Assembly: GCA_023423975.1 (NCBI GenBank)
Contig: JAFAEO010000063.1
Coordinates: 1-64,000, forward strand
Length of the DNA stretch: 64,000 bases
Direction: 5' to 3'
Source: Pseudomonadota bacterium
GTDB lineage: Bacteria; Pseudomonadota; Gammaproteobacteria; Burkholderiales; Burkholderiaceae_B
Position numbers and translations under genes: made by a program. Below are positions 54,740 to 63,187 of this stretch, in pieces. How positions within the stretch are numbered: position 1 is the stretch's first letter; each line of letters begins with the position of its first letter. A model generated the notes under the pieces. That model was given only the letters and a program-made list of their open reading frames with translations, was not told the origin of the DNA and made no database searches.

Positions 54740-55210
54740 ATGAAGCTCATTGTTATCGCTGTCGGCAACAGAATGCCCGATTGGGTCACTACCGCATGGA
54801 AAGACTATGCGAAACGGATGCCTGCCGATTGCACGATTGAGCTGCGGGAAATCAAGCCTGAACCCAGAACCTCCGGAAAAACGCCATCCCAAATGATGGA
54901 GGCAGAAGGCCGTCGCATTCAGGCCGCGCTTGCTGCCGACAGTCTGGTCATTGCACTGGACGAGCATGGTCGCGATCTGACCACGATGGACCTGTCCCGG
55001 CAACTGGAAGGCTGGCGCGGCAACAGCCAGGACGTCACCTTTCTGATCGGCGGCCCGGACGGACTGGATGCAGATCTCAAAAAGCGTTGTGCCAGCCTCA
55101 TCCGCCTGTCGTCGCTGACCTTGCCCCACCCGATGGTGCGCATCGTACTGGCCGAACAGCTGTACCGCGCTTGGGCCATCCTGACCAACCACCCCTATCA
55201 TCGTGCCTGA
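54740..55210 (+). CDS. rlmH: 23S rRNA pseudouridine1915 N3-methyltransferase RlmH
   Basis: 156 residues, the typical RlmH length. SPOUT methyltransferase: MKLIVIAVGNRMPDWVTTAW, ALDEHGRDLTTMDLSRQLEG, FLIGGPDGLDADLKKRC and SSLTLPHPMVRIVLAEQLYR followed by AWAILTNHPYHRA, the knotted SAM site and C-terminus. Eight bases after rsfS. Confidence 0.97.
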   Translation: MKLIVIAVGNRMPDWVTTAWKDYAKRMPADCTIELREIKPEPRTSGKTPSQMMEAEGRRIQAALAADSLVIALDEHGRDLTTMDLSRQLEGWRGNSQDVTFLIGGPDGLDADLKKRCASLIRLSSLTLPHPMVRIVLAEQLYRAWAILTNHPYHRA

Positions 55211-55243
55211 ACATGCTGGTACCGGCACAACGCCCCTTCAATC

Positions 55244-55912
55244 ATGACCGCACTGAACAACACCGTATCGGGCGCTGCCTCCGCCCTGGCAGGATCCCTG
55301 CTGACGAAGGTGCAAACACAACCCATTTTTCTGGCCTCAGCCAGTCCGCGCCGCCACCAATTGCTCACCCAAATGGGCATCGTACATGATGTTCTGCAGG
55401 TGCCGGCACCACCCGGTGAGGACGAGCCATTGCTGCCCGGTGAACATCCGGCCAGCTATGTGAAACGCACCGCCAGAGAAAAGGCCGAGCGCGCCGTGGC
55501 GCATCTGCGTGCCAGCGGCCTGCCGCATCGCCCGATCCTCGCGGCCGATACAACCGTGATGATGGACTCGCAGCTACTGGGAAAAGCCCTTACAGATAAT
55601 GACGTGCGCGATGCGTTATTGGCACTTTCCGGGCAGACGCATCAGGTGCACACTGCCATCGTCCTGGCCTGGCGCGAACGCCTGTATGAAGATGTTTCTA
55701 TTACAGATGTGATAATGAAACCCCTCGTTGCAGACGAGATCGATTGGTATGTGCGCTCGGGCGAAGGGATAGGCAAGGCTGGCGCCTATGGCATACAGGG
55801 CCTGGCCTCCGCCTTTGTAGCATCGATCAGCGGCAGCTATAGCGGCGTTATGGGGCTGCCGCTATTTGAAACCTGCCGGCTGCTGGGGCGAGCCTATTCA
55901 GCGTCGGACTGA
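55244..55912 (+). CDS. Maf-type nucleotide pyrophosphatase
   Basis: 222 residues, with about 25 residues before the usual family start IFLASASPRRHQLLTQMG. Further family blocks are AADTTVMMDSQLLGKALTDN, LSGQTHQVHTAIVLAW and GEGIGKAGAYGIQGLASAFV. Maf proteins remove non-canonical or pyrimidine nucleotide triphosphates; which subtype this is cannot be read with certainty, though the position after rlmH points to the YhdE-like class. Overlaps the convergent maiA gene by 19 bases. Confidence 0.93.
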   Translation: MTALNNTVSGAASALAGSLLTKVQTQPIFLASASPRRHQLLTQMGIVHDVLQVPAPPGEDEPLLPGEHPASYVKRTAREKAERAVAHLRASGLPHRPILAADTTVMMDSQLLGKALTDNDVRDALLALSGQTHQVHTAIVLAWRERLYEDVSITDVIMKPLVADEIDWYVRSGEGIGKAGAYGIQGLASAFVASISGSYSGVMGLPLFETCRLLGRAYSASD

Positions 55913-56544
55913 TTGTCCGGCGCCGCATTGATGAATGCCTCTTCCTTGTTGCAGGCGGCATCAATACGAACAATCGTAGGATACGGATTCAAGTCCAGAT
56001 TGAAACGGCGGGCATTGGCCACTTGCGGCACCAGACAAAAATCGGCCATGGTTGGTGTATCGCCATGACAGTAAACACCGGTATCGGTTGAAGAGGCCAG
56101 CATTTTTTCAAGCGAATCAAACCCCTGACGGATCCAGTGCAGGTACCACTCAGTTTTGACTTCTTCGGTGACACCCAGCTCGCGCTTAAGGTATTTAAGC
56201 ACCCGCAGATTATTCAGCGGATGAATGTCACATGCAATAAACTGCGCCAGTGAGCGCACACGCGCCCTGCCCGCCTGCGTTGCAGGCAGAATGGGCACCT
56301 GCGGATATGCCTCTTCAAGGTATTCCATGATGGCAATGGATTGGCCAATGCTCACATTCTGGTCGATAAAGGTGGGCACCAGCGCAGTTGGATTGAGCTC
56401 GCGGTAGGTCTGCGCCAGTTGCTGGCCACCGTCACGAATAAGATGCACAGGCACAGACTCGTATCCCAATTGCTTGATGTTCAGCGCAATTCTGACCCGA
56501 TAGGCCGCCGAACTTCTGAAATACCCATATAGCTTCATCTGCAT
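55894..56544 (-). CDS. maiA: Maleylacetoacetate isomerase (zeta-class glutathione S-transferase)
   Basis: 216 residues. MKLYGYFRSSAAYRVRIALN carries the zeta-class SSxxxRVRIAL glutathione site; NPTALVPTFIDQ, SIGQSIAIMEYLEEAYP and CHGDTPTMADFCLVPQVANA follow. Isomerises maleylacetoacetate in tyrosine breakdown, or a related maleyl compound. The ATG overlaps the ispH stop as TAATG, so it is translated as part of the fkpB-ispH operon, an unusual partner for those genes. Confidence 0.92.
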   Translation of the reverse strand: MQMKLYGYFRSSAAYRVRIALNIKQLGYESVPVHLIRDGGQQLAQTYRELNPTALVPTFIDQNVSIGQSIAIMEYLEEAYPQVPILPATQAGRARVRSLAQFIACDIHPLNNLRVLKYLKRELGVTEEVKTEWYLHWIRQGFDSLEKMLASSTDTGVYCHGDTPTMADFCLVPQVANARRFNLDLNPYPTIVRIDAACNKEEAFINAAPDNQSDAE

Positions 56545-57497
56545 TATCTCCCTGCCGATTGTTTGCGGGACAGTTCCTTTGGCAAGGGGAACGTCACGTT
56601 CTCTTTTGTTCCATCCATTCTGCGAACCGAAATGGCGCCCAGTTCCTTCAACCGCTCAACAACCTCCTGAACCAGTACTTCGGGAGCCGATGCGCCGGCG
56701 GTAATGCCTATTTTTTTTGCGCCCTGGACCCACTCAGGTCTAATGGCCTGGGCATTGTCGATCAGATAAGCCTCGCAATCGAGCCGTTCGGCCACTTCAC
56801 GCAGCCGATTTGAGTTGGAACTATTGACGCTGCCCACCACGAAAAACACATCGCAATCGGGCGCAAGCACCTTGACCGCATCCTGGCGGTTCTGGGTCGC
56901 GTAGCAGATATCGCTTTTCTTGGGTTCAACAATGCCCGGAAATTTTGCCCTGAGTGCATCGGCAACCCGTTTTGCATCATCTATGGAGAGCGTCGTCTGG
57001 GTAACGAACGCCGTATTCTCAGGGTTGTCAACCTGCAAGGCAGCGACATCTTCCGGAGTTTCCACCAAATGCATGCGGCCGACAGCCTGCCCAAGCGTTC
57101 CCTCTACTTCGGGGTGGCCCTTATGACCGATCATGACAATTTCCAGGCCAGCGGCGTGCATTTTTGCCACTTCGATGTGTACTTTGGTCACCAGCGGACA
57201 GGTAGCGTCGAAAATACGCAGATCACGCAATTGCGCTTCGGCGCGTACCGCGCGCGAGACCCCGTGAGCCGAAAACACCACGATAGCGCCAGCCGGCGCC
57301 TGATCCAGCTCGTCAATAAAAATCGCACCCTTGTTGCGCAGACTTTCAACCACAAATTTGTTATGGACAATTTCATGACGCACATAGATCGGAGCGCCGT
57401 GCAACTCCAGCGCACGCTCCACAATATCGATGGCGCGGTCAACCCCCGCGCAAAACCCACGCGGTTCGGCCAGGATCACTTCGCTATTTTGCGCCAT
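56544..57497 (-). CDS. ispH: 4-hydroxy-3-methylbut-2-enyl diphosphate reductase
   Basis: 317 residues. Three cysteines for the 4Fe-4S cluster are visible in EPRGFCAGVDRAIDIVERAL, FDATCPLVTKVH and KSDICYATQNRQ. GHKGHPEVEGTLGQ and VGSVNSSNSNRLREVAERLD are the substrate blocks. Final step of the methylerythritol phosphate pathway. Linked by TAATG overlaps to fkpB upstream and maiA downstream. Confidence 0.97.
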   Translation of the reverse strand: MAQNSEVILAEPRGFCAGVDRAIDIVERALELHGAPIYVRHEIVHNKFVVESLRNKGAIFIDELDQAPAGAIVVFSAHGVSRAVRAEAQLRDLRIFDATCPLVTKVHIEVAKMHAAGLEIVMIGHKGHPEVEGTLGQAVGRMHLVETPEDVAALQVDNPENTAFVTQTTLSIDDAKRVADALRAKFPGIVEPKKSDICYATQNRQDAVKVLAPDCDVFFVVGSVNSSNSNRLREVAERLDCEAYLIDNAQAIRPEWVQGAKKIGITAGASAPEVLVQEVVERLKELGAISVRRMDGTKENVTFPLPKELSRKQSAGR

Positions 57498-57952
57498 TAC
57501 AGAACTCCGAGCAGTTTGACGTCGATACGCAAATCGACGCCTGCCAGTGGGTGATTGAAATCAAACAGTGCCGTATCATTATCCCACTCGCGGAAAATAC
57601 CCGAATAACGGCCGCCGTTGGGCGCCGTAAATTCGACCATATCGCCAGACTCGAACTGCGCGTCAGGACCCGCGTCGCGATCCAGCATCTGCCGGGTAAC
57701 GCGCTGCAACAGTTCCGGGTTGCGTTCGCCATAAGCCTGCTGCGCGGGCAAGTCGTAACTGAACGACTCACCTTCGGCATGGCCGATCAGCGGTGCCTCC
57801 ATGGAAGGCGACCATTGCCCGGTGCTCAATTGCAGCGTGCCTGGCTTACCGGTGAAGGTATCAATAAAAACCGAATCGGCCCCCGGCCCGGACATCAGCG
57901 TAATGCGATAGTGCAGGGTCAGGTAGGATTGGGCATGGACAATTGGATTCAT
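57497..57952 (-). CDS. fkpB: FKBP-type peptidyl-prolyl isomerase, SlyD/FkpB type
   Basis: 151 residues from ATG 57952; the longer frame begins with TTG. YLTLHYRITLMSGPGADSVF and TFTGKPGTLQLSTGQWSPSM, followed by EAPLIGHAEGESFSYDLPAQ and AYGERNPELLQRVTRQML, is the FKBP plus IF-domain layout of FkpB. The C-terminal FNHPLAGVDLRIDVKLLGV is the usual end. Its gene pairs with ispH in many proteobacteria. Acts in the cytoplasm in protein folding. Confidence 0.93.
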   Translation of the reverse strand: MNPIVHAQSYLTLHYRITLMSGPGADSVFIDTFTGKPGTLQLSTGQWSPSMEAPLIGHAEGESFSYDLPAQQAYGERNPELLQRVTRQMLDRDAGPDAQFESGDMVEFTAPNGGRYSGIFREWDNDTALFDFNHPLAGVDLRIDVKLLGVL

Positions 57953-58021
57953 GGACTGGGAATTCGCGGTCAAAATCTGTCACCGTAGTGCGTTTTCTGT
58001 AAAACCTTATTTTAACTGACA

Positions 58022-58747
58022 ATGAACACCTACACCGCCATTTACCCTGATTCTGCCAAGGACACCACTCACAGTGCAGCACCAATGCCTGACGGCGCGC
58101 TGCGACCACGGGAAAAGCTGCTGACCCGGGGCGCCGCAGCGCTATCGAATGCCGAGTTGCTGGCCATTTTGCTGCGCACCGGCTCGGCCCAGAAGAATGT
58201 CATGCAATTTTCCCAATATGTGCTGGATCAGGCCGGCGGCCCGCGTAATCTGGTGCTAAGCAACTATGAATCGCTGAGAAAAATAAAAGGGCTGGGCGAC
58301 GCCAAAATCTGCTCGTTTCTGGCCGCGGTCGAGTTTGCCCGCCGCCATATGCAGGATACCTTGCAATTTCATACGGAACTGAACCGTCCAGCAGTGGTGC
58401 GCGATTTCTGCATCAGCCTGCTATCGCACGAAGTCGTGGAAAAATGTCTGTTGCTGCTGGTCAATACACGCCATCAGCTGATTCACCACGAAGAAGCCTC
58501 GCGCGGCACACTGAACCAGACGGCCGTCTATCCCCGTGAAATTGCCACCACCGCGCTGCGGCACAATGCCTGGGGCGTGATTCTGGCACACAACCATCCT
58601 TCAGGATTGGCCCAGCCCAGCCTGGCCGATATCCAGCTTACCCAGCAATTGCGACGCGGCCTGGCGCTGCTAGAGATTCGTCTGGTGGACCATATCATCG
58701 TCGCCGGCTCAACCGCCATATCGCTGGCAGAACTGGGCAAGCTGTAA
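58022..58747 (+). CDS. radC: RadC family protein (JAB/MPN domain)
   Basis: 241 residues. N-terminal helix-hairpin-helix part (REKLLTRGAAALSNAELLAI, SLRKIKGLGDAKICSFLAA) and C-terminal MPN domain with the zinc motif HNHPSGLAQPSLADIQLT preceded by GVILAHNHPSG. Despite the name, a direct repair role is doubtful in the literature. Divergent from fkpB with about 70 bases between. Confidence 0.94.
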   Translation: MNTYTAIYPDSAKDTTHSAAPMPDGALRPREKLLTRGAAALSNAELLAILLRTGSAQKNVMQFSQYVLDQAGGPRNLVLSNYESLRKIKGLGDAKICSFLAAVEFARRHMQDTLQFHTELNRPAVVRDFCISLLSHEVVEKCLLLLVNTRHQLIHHEEASRGTLNQTAVYPREIATTALRHNAWGVILAHNHPSGLAQPSLADIQLTQQLRRGLALLEIRLVDHIIVAGSTAISLAELGKL

Positions 58748-58839
58748 GCAATGACAACTGCTATACTGCCTATCAGCCCAGCGTGTTCTGGTTGTTTCAG
58801 CACATCGCCCTTCTCAGTTGACCCTGCAGGCCCCACATC

Positions 58840-59472
58840 ATGAGTAACGAACAAATATGGGATATTTCCGCAGCCGTGGATGCGCAGTCCCCCGTATTTC
58901 CGGGAGACACGCCCTACACCCAGAAATGGAGCTGGACGCTGTCCGCCGACTGCCCCGTCAATGTCAGTGAAATTACGCTCAGCCCGCATGTAGGCACCCA
59001 TGCCGACGCGCCCCTGCATTACGACAGCGATGGCCATACCGCAGGTCATTTGTCGCTCACGCCCTTTATTGGTCCATGCCGCGTCCTGCATATCTTGCGC
59101 GACGACGGCCTGATCTATCCCGACGATCTTGCAGGTGCCATGGCTGGGTGTCCACCCCGGCTGCTGGTGCGCAGTTGCCAGCACGCGCGCACCAGCGACT
59201 GGTCGGAAACCTTTGCCAGCTTTGCCCCTGAAACATTGGATTTATTGCATCAGCATGGCGTTGTTCTGATTGGTATCGACACTCCCAGCATTGATCCGGC
59301 CGCCAGCAAATCGCTCGAAAGCCATCAGCGCATACGCCAGTACGACATGCGCGTACTGGAAAATCTGGTGCTGGATCATGTGCACGTGGGCGACTATGAA
59401 CTGATCGCCCTGCCGCTCAAATGGACCAGCGCGGATGCCAGCCCAGTTAGAGCGGTATTGCGATCGCTATAA
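58840..59472 (+). CDS. kynB: Kynurenine formamidase
   Basis: 210 residues. Cyclase-family metal hydrolase: IWDISAAVDAQSPVFPGDTP, then the metal site SPHVGTHADAPLHYDSDGH, DTPSIDPAASKSLESHQ, and a C-terminal LIALPLKWTSADASPVRAVL, all typical of bacterial KynB. Hydrolyses N-formylkynurenine. First of the kynBUA cluster, which turns tryptophan into anthranilate and alanine. Confidence 0.95.
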   Translation: MSNEQIWDISAAVDAQSPVFPGDTPYTQKWSWTLSADCPVNVSEITLSPHVGTHADAPLHYDSDGHTAGHLSLTPFIGPCRVLHILRDDGLIYPDDLAGAMAGCPPRLLVRSCQHARTSDWSETFASFAPETLDLLHQHGVVLIGIDTPSIDPAASKSLESHQRIRQYDMRVLENLVLDHVHVGDYELIALPLKWTSADASPVRAVLRSL

Positions 59473-59483
59473 TTGCAAGCATC

Positions 59484-59624
59484 ATGATTACAAGTGTAAT
59501 GAACCTTATTACCAACAGACGTAACTCCCTTTACCAAAGCAGTAACACCGTTGCCACAGCCATAACCATAATTGCAGACAACGTAACGATAATTGCGATT
59601 GCCATCTATCTGGAACAACAATGA
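59484..59624 (+). CDS. Possible 46-residue small ORF between kynB and kynU
   Basis: A frame of 46 codons fills the kynB-kynU gap and its TGA overlaps the kynU ATG as ATGA. The predicted product, MITSVMNLITNRRNSLYQSS then NTVATAITIIADNVTIIAIA and IYLEQQ, has a hydrophobic Ile/Ala/Thr-rich second half that could span a membrane. There is no good ribosome binding site, and the DNA is C/A-rich and repetitive (GTAAC motifs), so chance openness is possible. It could also serve only for translational coupling. Confidence 0.3.
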   Translation: MITSVMNLITNRRNSLYQSSNTVATAITIIADNVTIIAIAIYLEQQ

Positions 59625-60877
59625 CCAACCGCGCCTTCTACGAAAATCTTGACACTATCGACCCGCTCAGCCCTTTACGCAGCGAATTTCACCTGCCGCC
59701 GGACACGATTTACCTGGACGGCAACTCCCTGGGAATCATGCCCCTGGCCGCTCCGGTCAGGGCCAAACAGGTCATGCTGCAGGAATGGGGCGATGACCTG
59801 ATTGCCAGCTGGAACAAGGCCGACTGGATCAATCTGCCCATGCGACTGGGCAACAAAATTGCCCCACTGGTTGGCGCGGAGCAGGACGAGATTGTGGTTT
59901 GCGACTCCACTTCCCTGAATCTGTACAAAGTGCTGTATAGCGCCATTCAGATTGCCCGCGAGCGCCATCCGGACCGGCGCAAAATTGTCAGCGAAAAAGC
60001 CAATTTTCCGACCGATCTTTATATTGCACAAAGTCTGTGCGCGCAATTTGACATGTCACTGGAACTGGTCGACGGCGAGGCAATCGACTCGATCATTAAT
60101 GATGATCTGGCTGTATTGTTGCTCACACACGTGAACTATCGCAGCGGTGCAATTTACGATATGGCGCAGATCACGAGCCAGGCACACGCCCACGACGCGC
60201 TGGTGATCTGGGATCTATGCCATTCTGCCGGTTCCGTTCCGGTCGAGTTGAGCGACTGCCAGGCCGATTTCGCCGTGGGCTGCACGTATAAGTTTCTCAA
60301 TGGCGGCCCGGGCTCGCCAGCCTTCGTCTGGGTCCATCCGCAACATGTCGATCAGATCACTCAACCGCTGACCGGCTGGATGGGGCACGCAGCCCCCTTT
60401 GCGTTCGAGACGGATTATCAGCCGGCTACTGGCATCCGCAGTTATCTTTGCGGCACGCCCTCAATACTGGCCATGTCCGTGCTCGAGAGCAGCCTGGATG
60501 TATTTCTGAAGGCGCAGGGCTATGGCGGCATGCCGGCAATCTACAAAAAGGCGCAGACACTGACCAGCCTGTTCATTCAACTGGTCGAGAAAGAATGTGC
60601 CGGGTATGGGCTGTCGCTCGCATCGCCACGCGATCCCGAAAAACGCGCCAGCCAGGTCAGCCTGACCCATCCCGAAGGTGCCTATGCCATTATTCAGGCA
60701 TTGATTGCGCAGGGCGTCGTTGGCGACTATCGCGAACCCGGCGTGCTGCGTTTCGGCTTCGCGCCACTATATCTGCGTTATACCGACGTGTGGGATGCAG
60801 TAATGCAATTGAAATCGGTATTGCAAAGCGAGGCCTGGCGGTCCGACACATTTTCGGCAAAGCAGACAGTCACCTGA
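59621..60877 (+). CDS. kynU: Kynureninase
   Basis: 418 residues. PLP enzyme of fold type I: FHLPPDTIYLDGNSLGIMPL at the N-terminus, VIWDLCHSAGSVPVELSDCQ with the cofactor Asp/His, and the Schiff-base lysine in VGCTYKFLNGGPGSPAFVWV. GYLREPGVLRF-like VGDYREPGVLRFGFAPLYLR near the end. Splits kynurenine into anthranilate and alanine. Start overlaps the small upstream ORF. Confidence 0.96.
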   Translation: MTNRAFYENLDTIDPLSPLRSEFHLPPDTIYLDGNSLGIMPLAAPVRAKQVMLQEWGDDLIASWNKADWINLPMRLGNKIAPLVGAEQDEIVVCDSTSLNLYKVLYSAIQIARERHPDRRKIVSEKANFPTDLYIAQSLCAQFDMSLELVDGEAIDSIINDDLAVLLLTHVNYRSGAIYDMAQITSQAHAHDALVIWDLCHSAGSVPVELSDCQADFAVGCTYKFLNGGPGSPAFVWVHPQHVDQITQPLTGWMGHAAPFAFETDYQPATGIRSYLCGTPSILAMSVLESSLDVFLKAQGYGGMPAIYKKAQTLTSLFIQLVEKECAGYGLSLASPRDPEKRASQVSLTHPEGAYAIIQALIAQGVVGDYREPGVLRFGFAPLYLRYTDVWDAVMQLKSVLQSEAWRSDTFSAKQTVT

Positions 60878-61135
60878 CTCATTGTGGATATCGGGCGTTA
60901 TCACAATTAACATAATGCCGGTCCCGCGCGCAGCAGTGCCGTCTGCCTAGCCCTGCGCCGGGCCAGGGATTTATTTACCACCGGACCGGCGATCACGTTG
61001 GTGCAGTCCGGCCGGTTGGGTAAACTGAAACAGAAGCTGCAAAGTCCTGAACCGGTAACCGCAACGTTGCACACGCCTCTATGGACAATGCCTGGCCCGG
61101 ACCTGGCATGCCGGCCTGTTCAAAGGAATCCAAGA

Positions 61136-61990
61136 ATGAAAGAACCAGCACCCCCCACCTCTGCAGATGCAATGGCCAGTGAAAACGCCAAACTGGATTT
61201 CTCGCGTGATATGAGCTACGGCGATTACCTGCATCTGGATGAACTGCTGGGCGCACAGCATCCGCTGTCACCCGAACACAATGAAATGCTGTTCATTATC
61301 CAGCACCAGACCAGCGAGCTGTGGATCAAGCTGATGCTGCACGAACTGAATGCGGCCATTGCCAGCCTGCGCAATGACCAGTTGAACCCGGCATTCAAAA
61401 TGCTGGCACGGGTCGGACGCATCATGGAGCAACTGGTTCATGCCTGGGACGTGTTGGCCACCATGACGCCGCCAGAATATACGGCACTACGACCGTGGCT
61501 GGCCGCCTCCAGTGGCTTTCAAAGCTTTCAGTATCGCCAAATCGAATATTTACTGGGCAACAAGAACGCCGCCATGCTCAAGCCTCACGAGCACCATCCG
61601 GATCGTTACACCCAAGTATTGCGGGCCTATGAGCAGCCATCGCTCTACGACGAGGCATTGCAGTTGCTGGCGCGACGTGGCATTGCAGTCCCTCTAGATC
61701 ACCTGGACCGGGACTGGACCCAGCCGTATGCAGCCAGTGACGGCGTCATGCAGGCCTGGCTACAGGTATACCGAGAGCCCGATGAGCACTGGGACCTGTA
61801 CCAATTGGGCGAAAAGCTGACCGATATCGAAGACGCCTTCCGCTTGTGGCGCTTTCGCCATGTGACGACTGTAGAGCGCATCATCGGCTTCAAGCGTGGC
61901 ACCGGTGGCACCTCGGGCGTAAACTATCTGCGAAAAATGCTGGATGTCGTTCTGTTTCCCGAAATATGGACATTACGCACCCATCTGTGA
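61136..61990 (+). CDS. kynA: Tryptophan 2,3-dioxygenase
   Basis: 284 residues from ATG 61136, preceded by AAAGGA; the longer frame from 60998 is rejected. Heme dioxygenase of the TDO family: SYGDYLHLDELLGAQHPLSP, EMLFIIQHQTSELWIKLMLH with the active-site block, SSGFQSFQYRQIEYLLGNKN, and RHVTTVERIIGFKRGTGGTS with the heme-ligand His in the FRHVTTVERIIG segment. Opens the indole ring of tryptophan to N-formylkynurenine. Last gene of kynBUA; the 260 bases before it hold no gene I can support, but the order suggests one transcript. Confidence 0.96.
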   Translation: MKEPAPPTSADAMASENAKLDFSRDMSYGDYLHLDELLGAQHPLSPEHNEMLFIIQHQTSELWIKLMLHELNAAIASLRNDQLNPAFKMLARVGRIMEQLVHAWDVLATMTPPEYTALRPWLAASSGFQSFQYRQIEYLLGNKNAAMLKPHEHHPDRYTQVLRAYEQPSLYDEALQLLARRGIAVPLDHLDRDWTQPYAASDGVMQAWLQVYREPDEHWDLYQLGEKLTDIEDAFRLWRFRHVTTVERIIGFKRGTGGTSGVNYLRKMLDVVLFPEIWTLRTHL

Positions 61991-62152
61991 CCAGCAACCG
62001 CAGCCCCGGATTGGGTCGCGCGTCTGGCCGTAAGAATCCGAAGCGACCAACGATGCAGCATCGTCTCACATTGTCATGATAGTGACAGTATTTTTCCATC
62101 ATTTTTTCTACAGTGCAGTTTGTGCGCTTTTGCCATCACACCCGGAGGTCCC

Positions 62153-62470
62153 ATGCGCTGCGACGTCAACTTTATTTTTTCCGCAACCCAGTCTCTGCAG
62201 GTTCAGCTTAATATGGAGCCGACCTCCGCACTCGCGGCGCAATCGCAGCAATGGCTGGTTGAGAAGTGGGAAGAACTCGAATGCGAACCGCTGCGCCCCA
62301 GTGGCAAGGTGCTGGTGCTTGACCGGATTCTGGGCGTTACCGATGCCATGGGTTACGATTTTTTGCAGAACCATCCAGATCAGCGCGAATTGCTGGCACG
62401 TCACTGCATCAATGCACTGGGCTCACCCAGCATTACCGTCGATTTACCAGGACTGACGGTCAACGCCTGA
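62153..62470 (+). CDS. Small hypothetical protein (105 residues)
   Basis: ATG 62153 is preceded by CCGGAGGTCCC, a strong ribosome binding site, so this start is preferred over 62120. MRCDVNFIFSATQSLQVQLN, SQQWLVEKWEELECEPLRPS, LVLDRILGVTDAMGYDFLQN and ALGSPSITVDLPGLTVNA show no signal or membrane helix; a small alpha/beta protein is plausible. No family recognised. Confidence 0.6.
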   Translation: MRCDVNFIFSATQSLQVQLNMEPTSALAAQSQQWLVEKWEELECEPLRPSGKVLVLDRILGVTDAMGYDFLQNHPDQRELLARHCINALGSPSITVDLPGLTVNA

Positions 62471-62809
62471 GCCGGACCCGGGGCAAACTGCCTGTCGCTG
62501 CCTATTGCGGCCAGGCAATAAATGAGCGTCAATCGCTTGAAATCAGCCCGCAGATTTACCCGAAACACTTGCTTCACAGTATGTAACCATAGGCTGGCAA
62601 AATGCCCGCACCTATGCAAATCGTCATGAGATCCTTACCTGTCCATGAAAAAATAGCGTTTACCTGTCGTTTTTTCACCGAATATGCTATGTATTCAATG
62701 ACTTCTGTGCTAGAATGCTGGATTAAATTTTTGGATACGTTGCTTTTTGCACCTGGTATTTGAGCAGTGGCACAAGGCTGGCGACCCGTCAAACCCTCAG
62801 GACTTAATC
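62471..62809 (+). promoter_or_regulatory. Intergenic region with promoter of rpmE2
   Basis: 339 bases without a gene. TGTGCTAGAAT (62706-62716), an extended -10, lies about 95 bases before the L31 gene with no clear -35. The resulting leader of about 85 nt is long enough for regulation, but I see no known riboswitch. Confidence 0.45.
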
Positions 62810-63076
62810 ATGAAAGATAGTATTCACCCAGAATACCGCGAAGTCGTGTTTCTGGACCAGCAAACTGGTTCAAAAATCATCAGCCGCTCTACGCTGAACT
62901 CACGCGAAACCATCGAACTGGATGGCAAAACCTACCCACTTTTCAAATGTGATGTGACTGCCGAGTCCCATCCTTTCTACACTGGTGCGCAAACGCGTAT
63001 CGTTGAAACAGGTCGTGTTGAGAAATTCCGCGCCCGTTTCGCCACCACTGCCGGCACACGCAAAAAGGCTTCCTGA
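62810..63076 (+). CDS. rpmE2: Ribosomal protein L31 type B
   Basis: 88 residues with CAGGACTTAATC before the ATG. MKDSIHPEYREVVFLDQQTG, ELDGKTYPLFKCDVTAESHP and FYTGAQTRIVETGRVEKFRA are the type B pattern. The paired CxxC zinc ribbon of type A L31 is missing, only one Cys remains, so it is the zinc-independent form. Such genes are often raised under zinc limitation; no Zur site was identified here. Confidence 0.93.
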   Translation: MKDSIHPEYREVVFLDQQTGSKIISRSTLNSRETIELDGKTYPLFKCDVTAESHPFYTGAQTRIVETGRVEKFRARFATTAGTRKKAS

Positions 63077-63139
63077 TTTTTCGGTGCGCCGGGCCTACGG
63101 AAACACCGAATCCGGCAACCACTATCATCAGCCAGCTCG

Positions 63140-63187
63140 CATTGGGCATAAACTGAACAGCACTTACCGCTCAGTTTATGCCCAATG
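63140..63187 (+). terminator. Long hairpin after rpmE2
   Basis: A 17-bp perfect inverted repeat CATTGGGCATAAACTGA (63140-63156) / TCAGTTTATGCCCAATG (63171-63187), loop 14, followed by TGCTTTT. A terminator is likely, though the U-tract is short. Confidence 0.6.

Noticed and set aside
59394..59621. 75-codon minus-strand ORF across the kynB-kynU gap
   Set aside because: Runs antisense into kynB, has no ribosome binding site, and its Asn/Tyr/Gly-rich product reflects the C/A-rich base composition.
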